Below are positions 22,458 to 32,300 of a stretch of DNA of 64,000 nucleotides, piece after piece (position 1 is the first letter of the stretch; the number at the start of each line of letters is the position of its first letter). The translations under genes were made by a program, and so were the position numbers. A model generated the notes under the pieces. It saw nothing but the letters and a program-made list of their open reading frames with translations, was not told the DNA's origin and did not search any database. Origin of the DNA: Asterias amurensis (Eukaryota; Echinodermata; Asteroidea; Forcipulatida; Asteriidae); NCBI RefSeq assembly GCF_032118995.1, contig NC_092669.1, forward strand, positions 12,882,335 to 12,946,334, in the 5' to 3' direction.

Positions 22458-22902
22458 TTTTCAGAATAAAATAAGATCTCAAATTTGTTGAGAGATTTAA
22501 AACTCTGTCTAATGAGCAGTGTATTCTGTGACGCAGTCTGAACAATGTCGTCGCCCACTCCGATCGTCTCGCAGCCTATAATGCTAGAGTTAGCAGTTTC
22601 AGCAATGACGACTACTCTGCCGACGGCTTACAATTATTTTCATTGTAGGCCTATCCCATAATAGTTGTGATACATTGCATTGTTCGATCATGTGGCACAA
22701 ACAATGTCAGTTATTATCTTTTAATCCCTAACAGTTTCCAACCCAACGGAGGCACCACCAGTAGTTGTGGCAACCAATAGGCCCTATACTTATTATAGGC
22801 CCTATACATTTTTATTTATAGAAATTCACACAAACAACTACCGTTCCTTAGGGGTGATATTTTTTACTTTGCGCATTGCGGTGAATTTTTTTTAATGGCT
22901 TT
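22458..22902. other. Upstream DNA of the lectin gene
   Basis: Presumed promoter region, read leftward. A TTTTAAAT-like AT stretch lies ~50 bases upstream of the start codon but is no clear TATA box. Nothing else is recognised. Confidence 0.4.
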
Positions 22903-23258
22903 CTGCCACTAATGGTATTACTCATTATAATTCTTAGCATAAAGACTAACTTGGTAATGAGCAATCAAATTGAGAGCATTTGATAGTTGTGAGAAACGGC
23001 TTCCGTTGAAGTAACGTAGTTTTTGAGAAAGAGGTAATTTCTCACCGAAAGTCCTTTTTTTATGCATCACATGTGCAACCATGGTGTTTTTTCTTTCATC
23101 ATTCTCTTGCAATTTCGATGACAAAGAGCTTTGCAATTTCGATGACCAAGAGCTCAAATTTTCACAGTTTTGTTATTAAATTATTCATAATGTTGGGATA
23201 CACCAAGTGAAAATACTAGTCTTTGACAAAACTATTACCAAACATGTCCAGTGCCTTC
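22903..23258 (-). mobile_element. GTGGACAC-family MITE, diverged
   Basis: Family core words (GAGAAACGGCTTCCGTTGAA, GCATCACATGTGCAACC-like, CACCAAGTGAAAATACTAGT) run between damaged ends, the right one reading CATGTCCAGTGCCTT. Confidence 0.8.
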
Positions 23259-23404
23259 GGTTTTTGGAACAATCCTATGTAGAGATACATTAAAACCAAC
23301 CCATGAAAAACCCTGGAAAGCGCCCCATTCATTTTGCGCACATTGACGCGCTGCTTGGTCAATGCAGCTTTCATTATTATTCTTGCATTATTGAGTTGAG
23401 AATA

Positions 23405-23573
23405 AGGGAATCAATGTGTGGTGAAGAGGTTTTCAACTAGTGGTTTAAACCCGCGCCGAGGCCTCTGGACTTGATAATTTTTCCAAGACGAAGTCGAGGT
23501 AAATTATCAAGAACCAGGCCTCGGTTGGTTTAAACCACTTGTTGCAAACCGATTCAACACACTTTGATTCCCA
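23405..23573. mobile_element. ~170 bp fold-back MITE
   Basis: The arms run from GGGAATCAATGTGTGGTGAA through CTAGTGGTTTAAACC and are matched inverted up to TTTGATTCCCA. The small centre is near 23490. Arms are ~78 bp with scattered mismatches. Confidence 0.8.
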
Positions 23574-24514
23574 TTCATAAGTACCTTTACGGTCAAAAAA
23601 ACATCAACACCTTTGGTCACAAGGTAAAATAAATGCAAAAATCATAATTATTCAGTGATTTCTTTCAACACAACACCCCTCCAGCTATGAAATGGTTAGG
23701 CCCTCGGGTAAACAACTCCTTATAAGGAAATGCTATGCGCGTCGCGCGCATCGCGTGATGTTGCACAACTGTTTCAACCGTTGTTATGGAAGTTAAAAGT
23801 TCGGTATCACTTTTTGTGATGATTTGTAATAATTTTCGTCTTAGTTTTAGCATGTACTCAAGTAAACGAATTCATCGTTGTACAGCTCAGCAAAAAAAAA
23901 AGATTTATTAACTGCAACCAAATGCTAGGCAATTAACTTCCGTGGAGGAAATTGCCATTTTGATGTTACCACATAATCAATCACAAGTCATTTTCTCCGA
24001 AGAGTATAATGACTGTGGGTGCGGTAAAAATTCATTTATATCCTTTAATGAACCATTCACGGGATCAGGTACCATGACCATTTACAGGATTATTGTTGTC
24101 AAATTAATTGAAAGCCGGGCTGTTTCTATGCTCCAAAACCGTATAGCTAATAGGGTAATACATCAAATACTGCTAATAAAGTGACTCATAATAAAATAAC
24201 TGACTAAGAAGTCACATAGATGTATAATTATTATTGGGAAATGTACATCATTTTTTTTTTTTTTTTTTATAGCAGTGGTTGGCCCTTTTGCTCATCGGTT
24301 TAAAAGTCGGGGTGTGGCCACCCGCCACCCTAAAACACAAACTGAGCTATTGAGCTGCAGATCAGATTTTGTTTACAAACAGCTTGGAAAAGCAACTGGC
24401 CGTTATTATAATTAGTTAAAAATAATACTTTTGTCTTTGCCTAGGAAAAAATACTAATGATGACATTTTTTTGTCACCAATTTGTATGGAGCTATATATA
24501 GCTTCATGAGGAGG
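23574..24514. other. Gene-free stretch
   Basis: Nothing recognisable: short open frames without domain features, a poly-T run near 24251-24269, and no repeats shared with the rest of the window that I could see. Confidence 0.5.
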
Positions 24515-25019
24515 GCCGGTGTCAGATGCAATTGTGTCCGCCATGCAATACTGTCCGCTCCGGACTGTTTTGCATATTTAATCGTGTCCGGGACTATCCA
24601 AAAACCGTCCGGTGGACATGTACATGACTGTACATGTACATGTATGTGCGCGCGTATGCGAGCGTGCATGCTCTGAACCTACGTATACGCAGCATGAATA
24701 TTCACGTATTTTATAATTGCAGCGAATACCCAACGGCCAAACATTTCCCATGTTATTCATGACATGCACTTAGCTTGTAAAAAAATGGCGAACGTGTTCC
24801 GTCGACCATGGGCGTTTAATTTACTGCAAGGATGGTTTTTGCACAGGGGCGGACACAACTGCATATGCAAATGTGTCAGGGCGGACACAATTGCGTTATG
24901 CAGCAGCGTGCGGGCGGACACGATTGCATATGCAAAACCGTCCGGCAAACATTATTGCATATGCAATAATGTCCTCCGGATAGTATTGCATAGAGGACAT
25001 AATTGCATGCGACACCGGC
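24515..25019. mobile_element. 505 bp non-autonomous DNA transposon, ~48 bp inverted ends
   Basis: The left end GCCGGTGTCAGATGCAATTG continues into GTCCGCCATGCAATACTGTCC. The right end is its inverted copy (ACATAATTGCATGCGACACC then GGC). The interior repeats GCGGACAC followed by AATTGCATATGCAAA-like words in direct and inverted order. No transposase-sized ORF is present and no target duplication is evident. Confidence 0.82.
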
Positions 25020-25097
25020 AATCAATGCATGCATCACTCGCAACATGGGTTTATAAGAATTTCGTCTTTTGATTTTCTTTCTTAATAGCCATAGACC

Positions 25098-25263
25098 CTC
25101 TTGCACACGTCACAAGCCCCAAAACTGTCTCCCACACTGAGGTCCATTAACAGCTATCATTGGCTGACAGTTGCGCGAAGCGTGAACACGCGAATGCATG
25201 TTTCAATGTTTGAAATCAAAGATGGCGGTCAATGCACGTGGTCTCAAATATTGGCCTTCGTTG
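25098..25263 (+). repeat. ~167 bp direct repeat, copy 1 of 2
   Basis: It shares CACGTCACAAGCCCC-like, TGTCTCCCACACTGAGGTCC, GAAGCGTGAACACGCGAATG and AAATCAAAGATGGCGGTCAA with 28119-28285. The two copies flank the minisatellite region. Confidence 0.88.
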
Positions 25264-25322
25264 AGATATAAAACAGAACAGACGTATGAAGCTAAACCAC
25301 GAACTACAACCAGGCACGTTCT

Positions 25323-25629
25323 ATGGTAACTGCCGCTGGTTCCCTGTTTCTCATTTGGTTTATGAACAATGTATGTGCTGTTGGAACCAGTGCTTGCTTA
25401 GTCTCTTGTCCGTGTCGTTTCCTCTTCATCAGTCAAGATGAGAATCATGAATATTTGTTACCTATACTAATTTATTCCGACGACCCGTGGCGTTTTCTCT
25501 TCAAGGCGGCTGCGGACGTAAAGAGCAGAGGGGGGGGGGGGGGGGGAGACAGAGAGACGATTGCTAAAAACATCACCAAGATAATGGATTGGCATCAGTT
25601 TAGTTTCACTCAGTCAGCAAATTATCGAG
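25323..25629 (+). CDS. Hypothetical first exon with signal-like N-terminus
   Basis: An ATG at 25323 follows GATATAAAACAG (TATA-like, near 25265) and opens 102 codons up to a consensus donor (CGAG then GTATGT at 25630). The N-terminus (AAGSLFLIWFMNNVCAVGTS) looks like a signal peptide. A run of Gly comes from the poly-G tract at 25532-25556. No domain or downstream exon is recognised, and it could be chance. Confidence 0.2.
25532..25556. repeat. Poly-G tract
   Basis: A near-pure G run of about 18-25 bases. Its length is prone to change and to sequencing error. Confidence 0.8.
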
Positions 25630-25684
25630 GTATGTTATTATTATAAAATTATGGTAACTTTCCAACTCAAATTAACTACACAAC

Positions 25685-27125
25685 CGTACGCAACTCAATG
25701 GGAAACTACACAACCATACACAAGTTAATGGGAAACTACACAACCATACACAAGTCAATGGGAAACTACACAACCATACACAAGTCAGGACACTTTACAA
25801 CTATACACAAGTCAATGGGAAACTACACAACCATACACAACTCAATGGGAAACTACACAACCGTACACAACTCAATGGGAAACTACACAACCATACACAA
25901 GTCAAAGGGAAACTACACAACCATACACAAGTCAATGGGAAACTACACAACCATACACAAGTCAATGGGAAATTACACAACCGTACACAACTCAATGGGA
26001 ACTACACAACCATACACAAGTCAATGGGAAACTACACAACCATACACAAGTCAATGGGAAACTACACAACCATACACAAGTCAATGGGAAACTACACAAC
26101 CATACACAAGTCAATGGGAAACTACACAACCATACACAAGTCAATGGGAAACTACACAACCATACACAAGTCATTGGGAAACTACACAACCATACACAAG
26201 TCAATTGGACACTTCACAACCATACACATGTCAAAGGGAAACTACACAACCATACACAAGTCAATGGGACACTTCAAAACCATACACATGTCATGGGGGA
26301 AACTACACAACCATAAAAAAGTCAATGGGAAACTACACAACCATACACATGTCAATGGGAAACTACACAACCATACACAAGTCAAGGGGAACTCACACAA
26401 CCATACACATGTCAATGGGAAACTACACAACCATACACAAGTCATGGGGGAAACTACACAACCATACACAAGTCAATGGGAAACTATACAACCATACACA
26501 AGTCAATGGGAAACTACACAACCATACACAAGTCAAGGGGAACTCACACAACCATACACATGTCAATGGGAAACTACACAACCATACACAACTCAATGGG
26601 AAACTACACAACCATGCACAAGTCATTGGGAAACTACACAACCATACACAAGTCATTGGGAAACTACACAACCATACACAAGTCAACGGGAAACTACACA
26701 ACCATACACAAGTCAATGGGACCTCACACAACCATACACATGTCGATGGGAAACTACACAACCATACACAAGTCATTGGGAAACTACACAACCATACACA
26801 AGTCATTGGGAAACTATACAACCATACACAAGTCAATGGCAAACTACGCAACCAATACACACGTCAATGGGAAACCACACAACCATACACAAGTCAATGG
26901 GAACTCACGCAACCATACACAAGTCAATGGGAAACTACACAACCATACACAAGTCAATGGGAAACTACACAACCATACACATGTCAATGGGAAACTACAC
27001 AACCATACACAAGTCATTGGGAAACTACACAACCATACACAAGTCATTGGGAAACTACACAACCATACACAAGTCAATGGGACCTCACACAACCATACAC
27101 AAGTCAATGGGAAACTACACAATTA
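25685..27125 (+). repeat. Minisatellite, 30 bp unit, about 48 copies
   Basis: The consensus unit is AATGGGAAACTACACAACCA followed by TACACAAGTC. Variants include ACTC, ATGTC and GGGGAACTC forms, and a few units of 29 or 31 bases. All three plus frames and one minus frame of the unit lack stops, so long open frames cover it. Frame shifts between units and lack of codon bias argue against a protein. Confidence 0.95.
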
Positions 27126-27860
27126 AAACTAACATGAGGTACACAGAATATGTTGATGGTTAACGTGGAGGTACGATTGTGTCAGATTATTTCCTTCCAA
27201 ACTAAAAACAAAATGACTAAAAATGATGTCCAAAATCCTCCTCTCACTTCCTCTGCCTGTTGTGTCTTCGCTAGTGGAGCGCTTTTTTTTTTTTAACGAG
27301 TTTGCTAAAACGAATCTTGAAAAACTTGTGCGCAATAAGCGTTTTGCGCTCTGCCGAATTTTAGTTGAACCTGCTGGAAAAGAGCAAAAGCGTGCGAAAT
27401 CTGCCAATTACTTGTGCTCTGTTTGTACAACGTTTGTAAAAAAAAAAGATGATTCTGATAAACTGCGTGCAATTTGAAGATTGTGCAAACATTGTAGATT
27501 GCGTTTTTTGTACACACGAGCGCGATTTGGCAATGCATGACAATAATCTTTATTTTTTTCCCGGTCTGGCCCCAATGCGTGAGAAAATGGTTGCTGTGCG
27601 TGTGAGCGTGAGACAGAGCCCAAATGCGTGAGTCTCACGCCTAATGCGTGAGACTTGGTAGGTCTCCATGATACTATAATGTAAAAACAAATTAGGATAA
27701 CCGGAAAATTGCTCCCATTCCCAGCAAAACGTGCGCAATGATTACCAAGTGCCAGACAAAGGCTGAATTTACGGCTCGGTGATTTGACGTCCTTTGTATG
27801 AGAATTTTATGTTTTATATGGGTGCACATGTCTTTATAAGAAACTACGTCCAATATAGAG
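27126..27860. other. Gene-free stretch after the minisatellite
   Basis: Short overlapping frames on both strands show no domain. Around 27580-27660 ATGCGTGAG and its inverted form CTCACGC recur several times, a small palindromic cluster. An AGAGGGCGC word lies at 27857-27865. Confidence 0.45.
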
Positions 27861-27904
27861 GGCGCTGTTAAATATATTTGTGTTTGTCATTTATATTTGA
27901 GGTT

Positions 27905-28095
27905 ATTGGTCCTTTATATATATTTGCCGTTGATCCTTTATATATTTTCGGTGGTCTTCTATATATTTGTTTTGATCATTATATATTTATTATTTTGCTC
28001 TTAGGTATATTGGTTTGCTCTTATATATGGTTTTGCTCATATAAATATGGGTTTGCTCCTATACATAAGGTTTTGCTCTTATGGGTTTGCTTATT
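27905..28095. repeat. Degenerate ~20 bp tandem repeat
   Basis: Repeating TTTGCTCTTATATATGG-like units (GATCCTTTATATATTT grading into GGGTTTGCTCCTATAC) end in TTTGCTTATT. It is AT-rich and diverged. Confidence 0.75.
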
Positions 28096-28118
28096 AATTA
28101 GTCATAAACAGCCCCTCA

Positions 28119-28285
28119 TACTCCTGCATACGTCACAAGCCCCGAAACTGTCTCCCACACTGAGGTCCATAAACAGCTACCATTGGCTGAAAGTTGCACG
28201 AAGCGTGAACACGCGAATGCATGTTTCAATGTTTGAAATCAAAGATGGCGGTCAATGCACGTGGTCTCTAATATGGCCTTCGTTA
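28119..28285 (+). repeat. ~167 bp direct repeat, copy 2 of 2
   Basis: About 93-95 percent similar by eye to 25098-25263 and in the same orientation, 3.0 kb downstream of it. Confidence 0.88.
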
Positions 28286-28666
28286 GTTAAGTTCAGTTTG
28301 GGTTCGGTTTGGTTAGATAATCCGTTACAACTATTGTTCGTGGTCTGCATGGGGGCTAGACAATTAGATTTAGTCATTAATCTTGGTCACAAGACGCTCC
28401 AGGTATGTCGTCTATAAGCCATCACCCACGAACCACTCACCCGCCCCTAGAGGGCATCATCACCCCAGTAACCGCTGTACAAATTTTACATTTTCCTCAT
28501 AGAAGAAGTGCCCGTTAACCAGAGGAAACTTTCTGTGCCCCTTTTAGAAGTTCAAGGCCTTATTTAAAACACACAAACCCGCAACCCACTCAAAGCGGTA
28601 GGCTCTGTCACTCAAAGTCAGAGTTGTGCAGTAAGTAGTTGCACCTTGAAGAAAACTAATTAAAAC

Positions 28667-28772
28667 GAGCTCTCCATTTATTACCAATAGAGGTCGCACT
28701 TTGAGGGCGATGATAAAAAAAAGAGCTCCCCATTTATTATCGATAGAGGTCGCACTTTAAAGGCGATGATAC
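28667..28772. repeat. Tandem duplication, 56 bp unit, 2 copies
   Basis: GAGCTCTCCATTTATTACCA at 28667 recurs at 28723 with small changes; both contain ATAGAGGTCGCACTTT. Confidence 0.85.
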
Positions 28773-29090
28773 AAAGAATTTGGATGCAGCATCGATTTGC
28801 ACACACAACTCACGTGTAAAAAACGCAATAGACTATTATTCTCTATCCACAGCGGTAGAGAAATAAGAGGCCAAGGTAAGACCAAACAATGCTCTCTGTT
28901 TCTTCAGTGGAACAAGGGACATTTTAATTTGAAAACTGGAAGATTTTTCTAGTGAAATACTCATGTTTGGTGGTGTAGGTTTTAATGTTCAAGTTTCGGG
29001 GCTAAATAAACTTACTATAAATAATAATTTATAAAGCGGCCGGCCTCCGGGAATTTTCCAGAAAGAAATATTTTTGTTTCTTCTTTAAAG

Positions 29091-29200
29091 TTTAAAGGCA
29101 GTGGACACTATTGATTAGGTAATTACCCAAAGTATTTATTATCGTAAAACCTTACTTGATTCCGAGTAATGGGGAGAGATTGATAGCTAACTAAATTCTT
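29091..29200 (-). mobile_element. GTGGACAC-family MITE, end fragment
   Basis: One end only, from TTTAAAGGCAGTGGACACTA through ACTTGATTCCGAGTAATGG. It lies about 100 bases upstream of the FKBP4 start codon, so it may fall in the promoter or 5' UTR. Confidence 0.75.
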
Positions 29201-29305
29201 ATTGTTACAAAGTATGGTACCTTTACGGATACTTTAGTTAGTCATGGAGGTAGAATTAAGTTGTGTAATTTGTTGAATTTCAGTTTCATTTCAGAGTTTT
29301 AAAAC

Positions 29306-32300
29306 ATGGCTGTTGAGAAAGAAATGGACCAAGCACCACAGAAACACCCCCTCGCTGAGACAGGAGAAGATATCACCCCTAAGAAAGATGGAGGAGTCCT
29401 GAAGGCTATTATCAAAGCAGGAGTTGGTGAAGATGGACCCATGAAGGGAGATAATGTCAGTGTACATTATGTCGGGACGTTGCTAAACGGAGAGGAGTTT
29501 GACTCAAGCAGACGCAGAAATGAAAAGTTTTCTTTCAAGTTGGGAGAAGGTAAGATCGTAGCCTACAAGTAAAATGACAGAATAGTGAGACAAACATCAT
29601 AGGGCTAGATAGCTCAGGTGGTGAAGCTCTAGCACCTTAATCCGAAGGTCGATGGTTCGAATCCCGCTCTAGTGAATATTTCTTTGTCCAACCCCAAATC
29701 ATTTTATATTTCTTGTAATGAAACCAAGTATGCCTCATAAGTCAACTTAAAACTGTAGCTCGCAAGCCTGAAGAAACCTGTAAACAAGGGTGCCTGCTAA
29801 GGTCAGGAACCAGAAACACCGGGGTACCCTACCACAATAAGTCTTCTTTTATTTGTATGAAAACTTGTTTGTGTCTTTGGTTTCGAGTTAGAAAACAGAA
29901 GTGCATCTTAGGTTGTAAAGGATTACAGGTTTGAGGAAGATGTTATTGTTGTGCTAACTTAACTTTCTAGCGCCTTAAATTTGACTGTTCTTGTTTTTTA
30001 GGTCGGGTGATTAAGGCGTGGGATTTGGGCGTGGCTACCATGAAACGGGGCGAGGTTGCTGTACTGACATGTGGGTCTGAGTACGCTTACGGCAAGAATG
30101 GTAAGTGTTTAAAGTTAGAAAAGCAGAATAGGTAATAGGTCCATGATGTGCAAGGATTATTCCTTTTGTTTCCATTTGGTCATGGTAAAGTCCTTCTCTA
30201 ATTTTGAAAATCAAACCCTGTTTTTGTTTTCGACAGGTCAAGGTAAAATTCCAGCCGATGCGACGCTGGTTTTTGAGGTGGAGCTTTTTGATTGGTCAGG
30301 AGAAGATTTGAGTGAAGCTAAAGACGGCGGCATCATGCATCGAACCCTTGAGGCTGGATCTGAGTATGATAAACCAACAGATAATTCAGCTCTGGAAGGT
30401 AACAAAGAAATTATAGCTTGGTTAGATGATATTCCTGTCAAGAGAACTCGGCAAACTCCCACAAGGGGATTATAAACACCAAGCTGGCAACAGCCACTCT
30501 CTCTCATACAAACATTGGTTCAACGCCTATGATTATGAATTACACAAATCAAGAAATTGGGATTCAGTTACTAGATAATAAAACTTATTCCAGTCATTGT
30601 GAAATCAGCGGTTAGCTTGGGGGATTTGAACTCTTAACCTTTTGATTGCAAGTCCTGCAGTCTAACCACTGGTAGTTTGATGTGATTTATGCATAAATTC
30701 ACCAATTAGAATGTTGTCTTTCAGGGTCCCCCACACTGGACACCTTTTGATAACTGTCAATGACCCGTCTTCTCACTTGGTGTATCCCAACATATGCATA
30801 AAATAACAAACCTGTGGAAATTTGTGCTCAATAGATCGATCCATTAGGCTCCACCCACGACGCACGTGTGAGCAAGAACACGTGAGCCTCTCCAATGCCT
30901 TTCTGCACAATCTGCCACACGCGCCAAGCATACGCGCACGCATGTCGGACCTTATTTGTCGACCTTCGTTGCGTTGTGATGGGTCAATACGCAATGGGGC
31001 ACAGCTTATTGGATCGGTCTATTGGTCGTTGAAATGAAGTTGCAAGAGAATAATGAAAGAAAAAACACCCTTGTTGCACAAATTTGTGTGCTTTTTGATG
31101 CATAATAAAATACTTCAACTGAAGTTTTATTATTGAGTGAGGAATTACCTTCCTAGAAAAAATGTTTTTTCAGAGGGAGCTGTTTCTCACAATGTTCTAT
31201 ACTATCAACAGCTCTCCATTGTTTGTTACCAAGTTAGTTTTTATGCTAATAATTATTTTGAGTAATTACCAATAGTGTCCACTGCCCATAAGTCTGAATC
31301 ACATAATTAATAATGATTACAATATTGCTTTGTTTCAGTTCATCTTATCGGCAAACACGGCGACCGAGTCTTCGATGATCGCGATGTCAGCTTCATCCTG
31401 GGTGAAGGTACAAACTGAGACTTTTATTGCAAAAAGTTCCTCCCTTTTTTCAAGATGTATCCTTCTTGGACTTGTAAAAAAACATCCTTAGATCTCAAAG
31501 GTTTTTCTCAGTATCATCCCTGTTTTGAAAAGAGCCAACTTCTGTAACAAATATTCTCTCACATTTGTCCCTCTAGATGTTTCCCTAGTGCTTTCACAAT
31601 GGTGCGAAGTGCCCCAACCACCACAGGGACTACTTTCATTTTTACTTACCAAAACGAAGTTCCCTAGCCAGGTGTTGAATTACTTCATCTTATCACAGCA
31701 CAAAAGGAAGATAATATTTTCCTTTGTGCCGGTAACTCCTCGGCTCTGGCTCTGCCCATATCCTTGGCTCTCGAGGGTTATATTGTTATTATTATTATTT
31801 AAGTTACTTATGATTGATTTTTTGTTCAGGATGTGATCATAATATACCCGAAGGACTTGAAAGGGGTCTTCAAGAAATGAAGAGTGGTGAACTCGCAGAG
31901 TTTAAACTCCAACCGAAATATGGGTTTGGTGAAGCCGGGAATGCCGACTTCAATATTCCAGCTGATGCTAGCCTTACATATCAAGTCAAACTCACATCAT
32001 TTGAAAAGGTAAAGAATAAGAAATGTATGGATTAATATTTTTTGCATTTATACCCTCGGTCCATTTGGTTGGTAAGTTGTTTGCAACAGCTAATTCTATT
32101 TTCTCAATAATAATAATAACAAGCATTTGTATAGCGCCATCTATCTAGAAAACTAATCCAAGGCACTGGAGAGGAAACGAAACTGAAACAAAAAAGTTGA
32201 TACAAAGAAAAGGATCAAAAGATAAGTTTGGGTGGAAGGGTGTCATATTTTGAGGCTTGCATTGCTTTTAAAATTTATCATCTTTTGTTTGATCTATTTT

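Noticed and set aside
25698-27163. Long open frames (up to 479 codons) over the 30 bp repeats as protein genes
   Set aside because: The frames follow from a stop-free unit whose length is a multiple of three. Several frames are open at once and units of 29 or 31 bases shift them.
25098-28285. LTR retroelement bounded by the 167 bp direct repeats
   Set aside because: The repeats lack terminal dinucleotide structure, a primer site or any coding remnant between them, and are very short for LTRs.
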